DNA from: Cellulomonas dongxiuzhuiae
GTDB lineage: Bacteria > Actinomycetota > Actinomycetes > Actinomycetales > Cellulomonadaceae
Reading direction: 5' to 3'
Assembly: GCF_018623035.1 (NCBI RefSeq)
Contig: NZ_CP076023.1
Coordinates: forward strand, 868,001-932,000
DNA length: 64,000 nucleotides
The notes under the pieces are model-generated. The model had not been told where the DNA came from. It was given only the letters and a program-made list of their open reading frames with translations, and did not search any database. Of this stretch, positions 43,001-50,415 are shown piece by piece. A program made the translations under genes and the position numbers. Numbering within the stretch: position 1 is the stretch's first letter; every line of letters starts with the position of its first letter.

Positions 43001-44490
43001 TGGTCCCGACGCCCCTGCCGGGCTCGCGGCCCCTCGTCACCATCGAGACGGTCGACGGCACCGGGATGCCGGACCCCGCGTCCAGCATGGTCGACTCGAC
43101 GTCCGCCGAGGTCGAGCGGGTCCTCGAGCTCGTCGTCGAGCACGTGCTGCAGCACCCCGGCGAGTCGCTGGCGGTCGTCACGCTCACGCCGCGGCACGCG
43201 GACGCGGTGCGCGAGACCGTCATGGCGGAGGTGCGCGACAACCCGGCGCTGGCGGTGTTCTTCGACGCCGGCCGCGCCGACCCGTTCGTCGTCGTCGACG
43301 TCACGAACGTCGGGGGGCTGCGGCGCGACGCCGTCATCCTGTCCGTCGGCCTGGGCCGCACGCCGCACCGGCGGGTGCTGCACACGTTCGGTCCCGTCAG
43401 CCGCCGCGGCGGTGAGGCGCTGCTGCTCGACGCGCTCGGCTCGACGCGGCACCGGCTGACCGTCGTCACGTGCTTCGGCGGGGACGACCTCGACCCCGAC
43501 CGGCTGCGCGGCCCCGGCCCGCGGCTGCTGGCCGACGTCCTGCGCTTCGCCGCCGAGCGGGGCGCGCAGGGCGCCGGGCATGGCGCGAAGGAGCGACCCA
43601 CCGGCGGCGTCGACCCCGACCGGCTCGTGCTCGACCTGGCCGAGCGGCTGTGGCGGCACGGCCTGCTCGTCGACGTCGACCACGGAGTCCCCGGCGGTGC
43701 CCGCATCCCGCTCGTCGTGGGGCACCCCGACCTGCCGGACGAGATGCTCGTGGCGGTGCTCACCGACGACGACACGTACGTCGGCGAGCCGAGCGTGCGC
43801 GTGCGCGACCGCCTGGTCGGTGACCGGCTCGCGCGTCTCGGCTGGTCGGTCGTGCGCGTGTGGTCCGCGGCCGCGTTCCTCGACCCGCAGGCCGAGGTCG
43901 ACCGCATCCGGCGGGCCGTGCACTCGGCGCTCGTGGAGCGGCTGCCCGATGCGGCGGAGCCCCTGCCGGTCGCGGTGCCACCGGTGCCCGAGGCGCTCGA
44001 CGACGAGCAGAGCCGGCCCGTGCGCCCGTACGTCACGCACCCGACGACCGGTGCGCTGCCCGTCGTGCAGCCCGCGACGGGTGCGGCACCGGTGGTGCGG
44101 CCGGAGACGGGTGCGACGCCGGTGGTGCGGCCGGAGACGGGTGCGACGCCGGTGGTGCGGACGCCGACCGGTGTCATGCCGGTCGTGGCGTCGGGCGGGC
44201 TGCCCCCGGCTGCGGCGCAGACCGAGGCGTTCATGGACACGCCGGCGTCGGGCGAGCAGCTCGCGCTCGCCGTGCCGACGCTGCCGCGTCCCGACGTGCG
44301 GGCGGGCCTGCCGATCAACGCGTACAGCGACGACCAGCTCGACGACCTCGTGCGCTGGCTGCGGTCGGACGGTGCTGCGCGCACCCGTGACCAGCTGGCG
44401 GACGCGCTGCGCGCCGAGCTGGGGGTCACGCGGCGCAGCCACCGCGTCGACTCGGCCGTGCGCGCGGCCGTCACCCGCGCGTTCAGCTGA
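40075..44490 (+). CDS. Large helicase-like protein with decayed ATPase motifs and REase-fold C-terminus
   Basis: A 1471-residue protein with the layout of DUF4011/SF1 helicase-related proteins ending in an MTES_1575-type restriction endonuclease domain. The Walker A position reads APTGSDVTGT (363-372), lacking the Lys and Ser/Thr of GPPGTGKT; the motif II position reads DAAAH (906-910), without the usual Glu; motif III reads GDARCAS. So ATP hydrolysis is probably lost. The nuclease-like region (about 1220-1300) keeps RVRDRLVGDRLARLGWSVVRVWSAAAF. Five exact decapeptide repeats lie at 1323-1372 and a winged-helix-like tail follows. ATG 40075 has TACCGT six bases upstream. Role unknown, perhaps structural or defence-derived. 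Confidence 0.75.
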   Translation: MTAPVRTPSGTSPAGSTPPAEGDVATAERTDAADGPPVTLVEPPPPAEVLESAVVTWRAALVEAAGASTLADVDQLGDAALDLSAAHPSGMAQLFAGRPTRLSNLVREPGALSSARRRARAVSARAAGYTQRYGIASTSLAIGVATWTDRSSADLASDDVGALAHVTRHPRTAAGRTAGLDGQDAAVRTVRAPVLLRPVGLRARGTGEGDYELELEPSIEVNPVLARALRGHGALLDPAAVARGTFTGAGFDPRGALQRLASLGEAVLEDFSLVERVVVGTFVHPGQVIVDDLDQLAGTLERHDVVRALAGLDDARTALQVPLPTPVAGDRDPALERGVGDLDPAQQHVLDVVATGADVFVDAPTGSDVTGTLAAIVADAAAEGRTVLYVPGHRRAAVSLAERLQRLGLGEVVLDVEPHAGWRATAARRLLGAMTLEPPVVDTDAVQAVRVPLVEHRERLRAYVDALHERREPWGASAYDALQELARLTATRPTPATTVRLRPDVAHALDPERRTRLARDLVHAGELGAFSLRPQDTPWYGADLRTAADAQVVRRRLDRLLDVSLPLLVERVAQVAGETGLTHATTLDQWAEQLRMLDGVRASLDVFQPMVFERTAADLVAATATKQWREERGIAMGYWVRRRLRKQAKDMLRPGRPVADLHGALIEVQERRGVWQAHCPAGGWPRLPESLEVIEDEHAAVRQDVEGVAQVLATTPLGGRLATTPFDELRERLTRLRTGAAALDTLPERTQLLHGLRAAGLGELVDDLAARRTDPQQAPAELDLAWWSTVFEHVVAADPALVGYDGSALGELSARYAALDRRHVVSRTAPVLAAAIGRIASAVRAHRDQAEGLFAELVEERMTSLRDTVARYPDVARRLRPVLVAGPMLVSQVLPATRTVDLVVIDAAAHLPIEAAVPAIARGRQVVVVGDARCASGSAVRDLAAVLPSVALHADASRRDPYLTRFLAEHGYEGVLVPTPLPGSRPLVTIETVDGTGMPDPASSMVDSTSAEVERVLELVVEHVLQHPGESLAVVTLTPRHADAVRETVMAEVRDNPALAVFFDAGRADPFVVVDVTNVGGLRRDAVILSVGLGRTPHRRVLHTFGPVSRRGGEALLLDALGSTRHRLTVVTCFGGDDLDPDRLRGPGPRLLADVLRFAAERGAQGAGHGAKERPTGGVDPDRLVLDLAERLWRHGLLVDVDHGVPGGARIPLVVGHPDLPDEMLVAVLTDDDTYVGEPSVRVRDRLVGDRLARLGWSVVRVWSAAAFLDPQAEVDRIRRAVHSALVERLPDAAEPLPVAVPPVPEALDDEQSRPVRPYVTHPTTGALPVVQPATGAAPVVRPETGATPVVRPETGATPVVRTPTGVMPVVASGGLPPAAAQTEAFMDTPASGEQLALAVPTLPRPDVRAGLPINAYSDDQLDDLVRWLRSDGAARTRDQLADALRAELGVTRRSHRVDSAVRAAVTRAFS
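44041..44190 (+). repeat. Five tandem 30-bp repeats coding PxTGxxPVVR
   Basis: Five units of exactly 30 bases encode PTTGALPVVQ, PATGAAPVVR, PETGATPVVR (twice, identical DNA) and TPTGVMPVVA. The same decapeptide occurs in the SepX-like protein (52971-53030 and 53157-53186). The shared 10-residue period and the conserved T-G and P-V-V positions suggest a peptide ligand for a common partner. Confidence 0.8.
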
Positions 44491-44525
44491 GCCGCCGCCG
44501 CGGGTGCGGGTGCGAGGATCGGGAC

Positions 44526-44882
44526 ATGAGCAGCGCACCTCGCCGCCCGCGCCGGGCTGTGCGGCCGTCCAGCTCCGTCGGCACGGACGAGTCGGTGCTG
44601 CACGCGCGGCTGCCGGCGCTCCCGTCCGCGACGAGCCCGCCTCGCGCGGCAGCGGCACGCCACGCGTCGGCGGACGCGCCTGACGCGGGCGCCCCGGACG
44701 TCGCCGGCGCCGGAGGTGTCGCCGAGGCGAGCGGTGGGCCGGGACCGACGGCGGCCGGCGTCACCGTCGACGACCTGTGGCGCGCGACGCGGTCCGCCGA
44801 CGACTCCGACCGCGGCTGGGGGCGCGAGGAGCCGTCGTCGAACGACGAGCGGCTGCGGCGCGAGAAGCCGCCGCACTGGTGA
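44526..44882 (+). CDS. Small conserved actinobacterial protein of unknown function
   Basis: A 118-residue protein, mostly disordered (Ala/Pro/Ser) with a distinct end: VDDLWRATRSADDSDRGWGREEPSSNDERLRREKPPHW. The DRGWG...NDxRLxRExPPHW tail is one I associate with small conserved actinobacterial proteins. ATG 44526 has GAGGAT six bases upstream. It follows the decayed helicase gene by 35 bases and converges with mscL. Confidence 0.65.
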   Translation: MSSAPRRPRRAVRPSSSVGTDESVLHARLPALPSATSPPRAAAARHASADAPDAGAPDVAGAGGVAEASGGPGPTAAGVTVDDLWRATRSADDSDRGWGREEPSSNDERLRREKPPHW

Positions 44883-44906
44883 GACGCGGGACGCGGGAGC
44901 CGACGG

Positions 44907-45536
44907 TCAGGTGCCGGGCGGGATGCTCGGCGGGCCGGCAGGCGGCACGGCCGGCCCGGACGGTGCCGGCGGCGCGGGCGGGAGCGTGCCCGGGTCGCCG
45001 GGGGAGCCCGTCGTGTCGTTGGCGATCGCCGGGCTGACCTGCTGCGACAGCAGGTCGCGGATCTCCTGCAGCAGCAGGATGTCCTCGGACGGCGACGTCG
45101 GTTCGTCCTCCTGGCCCTTCTTGCGCCGGGCCGCGAGCGCATTGAGCGGCAGGACGATGAGGAAGTAGATCGCCGCAGCGGTGATGAGGAACTGGACGAG
45201 CGCGTTGAGGATGACGCCGACCATGATCGGCTCGGCCGTGTCCGCGATGTCGCCGTTCCACGTGTAGGGCCCGATGTTCCACAGGTCGTCGAGGTTGGGC
45301 TTGCCGAAGATCCACCCGACCAAGGGGCTGATCAGGGCGTTCTGGAGGGCGTCGATGACCTGCGTGAACGCGGCCCCGACGACGACACCGACGGCCAGCT
45401 CGACCGCATTGCCGCGGGAGATGAAGTCCTTGAATCCCTGGAGCACCTTCGCCAGGCCCTTGACCTGGGGGCTGTCGCCGACGGATCGCAACCGATGACC
45501 CGCCCCGCGCTGTCCGTCGCGCCTGTTCTCGGACAT
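44907..45536 (-). CDS. mscL: Large-conductance mechanosensitive channel MscL
   Basis: A 209-residue channel protein. MscL signature FKDFISRGNAVELAVGVVVGAAFTQVIDALQNALISPLVGWIFG (positions about 35-78) holds TM1; TM2 is NALVQFLITAAAIYFLIVLPLN. It opens a large pore under membrane tension and releases solutes on osmotic downshock. It is longer than the usual 130-150 residues because of an N-terminal polar extension of about 25 and a Pro/Ala-rich C-terminal tail of about 50. ATG 45536 has GAGGGGG upstream. It lies 45 bases after the SAF gene. Confidence 0.95.
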   Translation of the reverse strand: MSENRRDGQRGAGHRLRSVGDSPQVKGLAKVLQGFKDFISRGNAVELAVGVVVGAAFTQVIDALQNALISPLVGWIFGKPNLDDLWNIGPYTWNGDIADTAEPIMVGVILNALVQFLITAAAIYFLIVLPLNALAARRKKGQEDEPTSPSEDILLLQEIRDLLSQQVSPAIANDTTGSPGDPGTLPPAPPAPSGPAVPPAGPPSIPPGT

Positions 45537-45581
45537 TCGACCCCCTCGTGGAACTGCGTCGATTCCGGCATTCTTCTCCGA

Positions 45582-46271
45582 TCATGGCACGACGACCGCG
45601 ACGAGGCGGGCTCCCACGGAGGCCTGCGCGATGCGGACCGCCTCCTCGGGGGTGACGGCGACGAGCACCGGGGATCCGTCGTCCGTCGGCGCTGCGCCGA
45701 GCAGGCCGCCCTGCGGGGCGCGGGCGCCCGGGGCGGGGCGGACCAGCGCACGGCGCGCCACCGTCTCCCCGGGCCCGCCCTCCAGGCGTGCGGCCACGAG
45801 GTCCAGATGCAGCCCCGGCTCCAGCAGGTCGGCCACGGCGGGGTCGTCGAGCCGGACGGCGACGACGACCGTGCCCGCGGGCCCGGCCAGCGCGGTGTCG
45901 GCGAGCAGGGTGGGGGCGAGCGGGAGGCGAGCGGGCAGGTCGACGGCCGCGACGTGCCCCTGGGCGTCGTCCGGCGAGCGGAACGCACCGCCCGGCGCCG
46001 CGTCCGCGGGCACGTCGGCGACGACGAGGTCGCCCGCGGCCAGGACGGCGCCCGCACCGACGTCGTGCGCGAGCACCACCACCGGGACCGTCGCCGCACC
46101 CGGCGGGCGCAGCGCCTGGACCGTGGCCGCCGCGGCCGCGCCGAGGCACACCGCCGCGAGCAGGAACCGGAACCGCCAGAGTGCCGACCGCGCCCGGACC
46201 CGCGCGGGACCGCGCACGTGCGGCAGCGGCGGCGGGGACCCCGGGGCGCTCGGGGGTGTCAGGAGAGCCAT
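45582..46271 (-). CDS. SAF-domain membrane protein (CpaB/RcpC-like)
   Basis: A 229-residue protein with one N-terminal membrane segment (FLLAAVCLGAAAAATVQAL) and an exported SAF domain (about 65-130, VVVLAHDVGAGAVLAAGDLVVADVP). SAF domains occur in CpaB/RcpC of Flp pili and in flagellar FlgA, but no pilus genes are near. Small SAF proteins beside mscL and fmdB are common in actinobacteria and have no proven role. ATG 46271 has TAACGT six bases upstream. Confidence 0.8.
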   Translation of the reverse strand: MALLTPPSAPGSPPPLPHVRGPARVRARSALWRFRFLLAAVCLGAAAAATVQALRPPGAATVPVVVLAHDVGAGAVLAAGDLVVADVPADAAPGGAFRSPDDAQGHVAAVDLPARLPLAPTLLADTALAGPAGTVVVAVRLDDPAVADLLEPGLHLDLVAARLEGGPGETVARRALVRPAPGARAPQGGLLGAAPTDDGSPVLVAVTPEEAVRIAQASVGARLVAVVVP

Positions 46272-46406
46272 GCCGCGACGTTAGGTGCGCGCGGACCGGG
46301 TCCGGGCGGGTCTCCTCCCGGGTGGGGAGGGGACGCCGGGTGCGGGGCCTGTGGTCGGCTCGCGGCGGCCCGCGGCGGGGCGGACGAGCCCCGGCCGCAG
46401 GTGCGG

Positions 46407-46781
46407 TCAGGCGGAGGCGGCGGTGCTCGACGTCGTGGTGGGGGCCGGCGAGCTCGTGGAGCCGGCGGACGACGGAGCCGGCGTGCTGCTCGACGTGGAC
46501 GTCGACGTGTCCGACGACGTCGACGACGACGTGTCCGTGGAGGCGCCCGACGTGCCCGAGCCGCCCGACCCACCCGACGTGCCCGACCTGCCGGAAGCGC
46601 TGCCCGTGCGCGCGTCGTTGCGGTAGAAGCCGGAGCCCTTGAACACGACCCCGACGCTCGAGAACACCTTGCGCAGGCGTCCCTCGCACGCGGGGCAGAC
46701 GGTCAAGGCGTCGTCGGTGAACGACTGCTGGGCCTCGAAGGCGTGGTCGCAGGCCGTGCAGCGGTAGGCATAGGTGGGCAA
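46407..46781 (-). CDS. FmdB-family zinc-ribbon protein
   Basis: A 124-residue protein starting at TTG 46781: PTYAYRCTACDHAFEAQQSF with a zinc ribbon of Cys8/Cys11 and Cys29/Cys32, then VFKGSGFYRNDARTG, the standard FmdB C-terminus of about 65 residues. The remaining 55 residues are a Ser/Thr/Gly-rich tail, longer than usual. TTG is chosen because FmdB proteins begin MPTYxYxC; the frame is open further up but reads as Arg/Pro low complexity. GGGAG lies six bases upstream. A CIRCE-like element lies about 185 bases upstream. Confidence 0.85.
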   Translation of the reverse strand: MPTYAYRCTACDHAFEAQQSFTDDALTVCPACEGRLRKVFSSVGVVFKGSGFYRNDARTGSASGRSGTSGGSGGSGTSGASTDTSSSTSSDTSTSTSSSTPAPSSAGSTSSPAPTTTSSTAASA

Positions 46782-46965
46782 GGTGACTCCCGATCGTCGT
46801 CGCCGGGCGTCCCCGGCCGTGCTCGAAGGCTTCCCCGAGGGTGTCGCCGGACCGGCGGCGGCGGGTGTCCCACGCGTCCCGGCCGGCGGCGTCCTCGACG
46901 CCGCTCGACCTGCCGTCCGGGTCACCGGGCTCGTCCGTCCGGTCGCGCCCACGTCGTGGGCGCTG

Positions 46966-46992
46966 CTGGCACTCTCAGGATCCGAGTGCCAA
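46966..46992. promoter_or_regulatory. CIRCE-like element (HrcA operator)
   Basis: CTGGCACTC-N9-GAGTGCCAA has arms that pair at eight of nine positions and the exact 9-bp spacer of CIRCE, the HrcA heat-shock operator. On the minus strand TTGACG at 47010-47005 would place the element over the -10 and start of a transcript towards fmdB. On the plus strand it lies just upstream of the leaderless penicillin acylase promoter (-10 TAGCCT, 47024-47029). No chaperone gene is near. Confidence 0.7.
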
Positions 46993-47036
46993 CTCTAGCG
47001 CCACCGTCAAGCGTCGTCGCGGGTAGCCTTTCGACC

Positions 47037-49607
47037 GTGCCCCGTCGCCATCGCCTGCGAGCCGCGCTCGTCGTTCTCGCCGTCGTCGTCGTCCTCGCGC
47101 TCGTGGTCACGTCCCTCGTCAGCGCCCTCGTCGTCCGTCGGCCCCTGCCGGACGTGCAGGGCACGCAGGCGCTCGCGGGCCTCGAGGCCGAGGTCGAGGT
47201 CACGCGTGACGCCCGGGGCGTCCCGACGATCGTCGCAGAGACGCCGTACGACCTGTTCCTGGCGCAGGGCTACGTGTCCGCCCAGGAGCGGTTCTTCCAG
47301 ATGGACTACCGCCGCCACGTCAGCGCCGGCCGGCTCGCGGAGCTCGTCGGGCCGGACGAGAGCGCGATCGAGGCGGACCGTGTGATCCGCACGCTCGGCT
47401 GGCGCCGCGTCGCCGAGCAGGAGTGGGACCTGCTGTCCCCGGACACCCGCGACCACCTGCAGGCCTACGCCGACGGCGTCAACGCCTACCTCGAGGACCG
47501 GGACCCGGGCTCCATCGGGATGGAGTACACCGTGCTGGGCCTGCGGGTCCCGCAGCAGGCGCCCGAGGCGTGGGACCCGATCGACTCGCTCGCCTGGCTC
47601 AAGGCCATGGCGTGGGACCTGCGCGCCAACTACGACCGGGAGCTCTCGCGCGCCCAGACGTACCGGTTCGTGCAGGACGTCGCACGCGTCGAGGAGCTGT
47701 TCCCGCCGTACCCGCAGGACCGCAACCTGCCGATCGTCACCTCGGCCGACGTCGCCTCCGAGGCGTTCCCGGCCGCGTCGACGACGGAGCTCGACCTGAC
47801 CGACGCGGGCCTGCAGGGCGCGCTGGAGTCCGCGGAGCGCGCGCTGTCGGCCGTCCCGCACCTCGTCGGCGACGGCGACGGCATCGGCTCGAACTCGTGG
47901 GCCGTCGCCGGGGAGCACACGGCGTCCGGCAAGCCGATCCTCGCCAACGACCCGCACATGGGGATCTCGGCGCCGGGGGTCTGGTCCCAGGTCGGCCTAC
48001 GCTGCGCCGAGGTGACCGACGCGTGCCCGTTCGACGCCACGGGGTTCTCGCTCGCGGGGCTGCCCGGCGTCGTCATCGGCCACAACGGCTCCCTCGCGTG
48101 GGGTCTGACCAACATGGGTGCCGACGTCACCGACTTCTTCCTCGAGCGTGTCGAGGACGGCGAGGTCCTCGTCGACGGGCAGCGTGCGCCGCTCGACGTG
48201 CGGACCGAGACGATCGAGGTCGCGGGCGGTGACGACGTCGAGATCGAGGTCCGCACCACGCGGCACGGACCGCTCGTCTCCGACGTCCTCGACCTGCCCG
48301 ACGTGCAGCGTGCGCCCGTCCCCGACGACGCCCCGGGCCTGCGGTTCGAGGTCGCGCTGTCATGGACGGCCCTGACGCCGGGCCGCACGGGCGACGCGAT
48401 CTTCGCGCTCATGACCGCGCAGGACGCCGCCGACGTCGCGGCGGCCGCCGTGCTGCTGGAGGTGCCCGCGCAGAACATCGTGTTCGCCACGACCGACGGG
48501 CACATCGGCTACCAGGCACCCGGCCGGGTCCCGCTGCGCGGCGCCGTCGCCGGGCCCGTCCCGTCGGACGGCACCTGGCCGCGCCCCGGGTGGGACTCGC
48601 GCTACGACTGGCAGGGCTGGGTCGACCCGGCCGACATGCCGCGTCTCCTGGACCCCGTCGAGGGCTTCGTCGTGGCGGCGAACCAGGCGGTGACCCCCCT
48701 CGGCGTCGGTCCCTTCCTCGCGGAGGACACCGACTACGGGTACCGCAGCCAGCGCGTCCGCGACCTGCTCACGGCACGCATCGCGGCGGGCGAGGCCCTG
48801 GACGTCGCGAGCACGGCCGAGCTGCAGACGGACGCGCACAGCCCGTACGCGCAGGTGCTGGTCCCGGCCCTGCTGCAGGTCCGCGTCGAGGACCCGTTCG
48901 ACCGTGCCGGCCAGCAGCTGCTGCGCGACTGGGACCAGAGCATGGACGTCGACTCGGCGGCCGCCATGTACTTCGCCGCCGTGTGGGCGGACGTGCTCCA
49001 GCTGACCTTCGCGGACGACCTGCCCGAGGGCCACGCGCCGACCGGCGACGCGCGCTGGCTCGAGGTCGTCCGCGGGATGCTGGACGACCCGACGTCCCCC
49101 TGGTGGGACGACCGGTCGACCCCCGGCGTCGTCGAGGGCCGCGACGACGTGCTCGCCCGGGCGCTGGTGTCCGCGCGGCGCCAGCTCACCGCCCAGATCA
49201 GCAGTCGCACCGAGGACTGGGAGTGGGGTCAGCTGCACACCGCGGCGCCCACGCACCCGGTGCTCGGGGGCGACGGCGTGCCCGGGATGCTGCACCGGCT
49301 GGTGAACCCCGTCCCGCAGCGGGTCGGCGGCGGCTCGTCGCTCGTCGCCGCGACCAGCTGGGACGCGGCCACGGGCTCGTACGGCGTGACGTCGGCGCCG
49401 TCGATGCGCATGGTCGTCGACCTGGGGGACCTCGACTCCTCGACCTGGGTCAACCTCACCGGCACCTCCGGGCACCCGGCGAGCGCGCACTACGCCGACC
49501 AGCTCGAGGCGTGGGCCCAGGGCCGGCAGTTCCCGTGGCCGTACTCCGCGGCGGCCGTGAGCGCCGACGCGGTGGACCGCCAGACGCTGGTGCCGCCGCA
49601 GGACTGA
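47037..49607 (+). CDS. Penicillin acylase family protein (Ntn hydrolase, S45)
   Basis: An 856-residue exported acylase. A membrane/signal segment covers about 8-33 (ALVVLAVVVVLALVVTSLVSALVV). The alpha part contains GVPTIVAETPYDLFLAQGYVSAQERFFQMDYRR; autocleavage should occur at Gly284-Ser285 in GIGSNSWAV, making Ser285 the N-terminal nucleophile; NDPHM and GHNGSLAWGLTNMGADV follow. Such enzymes hydrolyse amides such as acyl-homoserine lactones, penicillins or lipopeptides; the substrate is not evident. GTG 47037 has TAGCCT seven bases upstream. The gene lies between fmdB and the 5-FTHF cyclo-ligase gene, which are usually neighbours. Confidence 0.9.
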   Translation: MPRRHRLRAALVVLAVVVVLALVVTSLVSALVVRRPLPDVQGTQALAGLEAEVEVTRDARGVPTIVAETPYDLFLAQGYVSAQERFFQMDYRRHVSAGRLAELVGPDESAIEADRVIRTLGWRRVAEQEWDLLSPDTRDHLQAYADGVNAYLEDRDPGSIGMEYTVLGLRVPQQAPEAWDPIDSLAWLKAMAWDLRANYDRELSRAQTYRFVQDVARVEELFPPYPQDRNLPIVTSADVASEAFPAASTTELDLTDAGLQGALESAERALSAVPHLVGDGDGIGSNSWAVAGEHTASGKPILANDPHMGISAPGVWSQVGLRCAEVTDACPFDATGFSLAGLPGVVIGHNGSLAWGLTNMGADVTDFFLERVEDGEVLVDGQRAPLDVRTETIEVAGGDDVEIEVRTTRHGPLVSDVLDLPDVQRAPVPDDAPGLRFEVALSWTALTPGRTGDAIFALMTAQDAADVAAAAVLLEVPAQNIVFATTDGHIGYQAPGRVPLRGAVAGPVPSDGTWPRPGWDSRYDWQGWVDPADMPRLLDPVEGFVVAANQAVTPLGVGPFLAEDTDYGYRSQRVRDLLTARIAAGEALDVASTAELQTDAHSPYAQVLVPALLQVRVEDPFDRAGQQLLRDWDQSMDVDSAAAMYFAAVWADVLQLTFADDLPEGHAPTGDARWLEVVRGMLDDPTSPWWDDRSTPGVVEGRDDVLARALVSARRQLTAQISSRTEDWEWGQLHTAAPTHPVLGGDGVPGMLHRLVNPVPQRVGGGSSLVAATSWDAATGSYGVTSAPSMRMVVDLGDLDSSTWVNLTGTSGHPASAHYADQLEAWAQGRQFPWPYSAAAVSADAVDRQTLVPPQD

Positions 49608-49612
49608 CCCGG

Positions 49613-50293
49613 TCACGCTCCGGGTCGGACCTCCGGGGCGTCGGGGGGCTCGACGTGGCGCCACCCGTCGGGCGTCGCCACCGCGGTGACGGGGACGTCG
49701 TGCGCCTCGCGCGGGACCGACGCGAGGATCTCGTCCTCGTGCACGAGCGCGATGACGGGCGCGCCGGGGCGGACGTGCGCGAGCACCCGGTCGTACCAGC
49801 CGCCGCCCTGCCCCAGCCGGCCGCCCCGCGCGTCGACCGCGAGTGCCGGGACGAGCACGACGTCCGCCTCCAGGAGCGCGGCCGAGCCCAGCGGTGCACC
49901 GCCCGGCTCGGGCGGACGCCCCGGTGCGCGTTCGCGCATGTCCGCGGCCCCGGTGTACTCGGCCCAGTCGCGCTGCAGGCCGGTGCCCAGCACCGGCACC
50001 AGCAGCCGGACGCCCCGCGCGGCGAGCGCCTCGATGAGCGGCTCCGTGCCGGGCTCGCCGGGACGCGAGGCGTAGACGCTCACGCAGCGGGCCGCCGTCA
50101 CCTCGGGAATCGTGAGCACCACCTCGGCGAGCCGGGCCGCAGCCTCGGCGCGTCGCCGCATCGACCGGTGCGCACGGCGTGCCCGCACCTGGCGCCGCAA
50201 CCGGTCCTTCTCCTCCGCCGTGTCCCGGGGCCGCGACCGCTGGGCCGTCGCCTCCTCGTGGGCGTGCCAAGGGGGCTGGGCGACGGTGCTCAT
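49613..50293 (-). CDS. 5-formyltetrahydrofolate cyclo-ligase
   Basis: A 226-residue enzyme that converts 5-formyl-THF to 5,10-methenyl-THF with ATP. Visible family parts are KDRLRRQVRARRAHRS, YASRPGEPGTEPLI, LLVPVLG, VPALAVDARGGRLGQGGGWYDRVLA (the GxGGGxYDR ATP/substrate loop) and a C-terminal VTAVATPDGW. ATG 50293 has CACACT six bases upstream. It is convergent with the penicillin acylase gene (five-base gap) and divergent from the glp/moeA-like gene. Confidence 0.9.
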   Translation of the reverse strand: MSTVAQPPWHAHEEATAQRSRPRDTAEEKDRLRRQVRARRAHRSMRRRAEAAARLAEVVLTIPEVTAARCVSVYASRPGEPGTEPLIEALAARGVRLLVPVLGTGLQRDWAEYTGAADMRERAPGRPPEPGGAPLGSAALLEADVVLVPALAVDARGGRLGQGGGWYDRVLAHVRPGAPVIALVHEDEILASVPREAHDVPVTAVATPDGWRHVEPPDAPEVRPGA

Positions 50294-50415
50294 GGCACCA
50301 GTGTGGCAAACCCGGGCGCCGCGAGGGGACGGTTGGCGGGACGTCGTCATCGCGGCCGGGTCGCAGGCGCGCGGCGCGGGCGGGTCCACGGTGCCGCAGC
50401 GGGCACAATGCGGCC

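Noticed and set aside
40075..44490. Helicase-nuclease as an active defence system
   Set aside because: The ATPase motifs are lost and no methylase, toxin or other defence gene adjoins; a defence origin remains possible but is not supported here.
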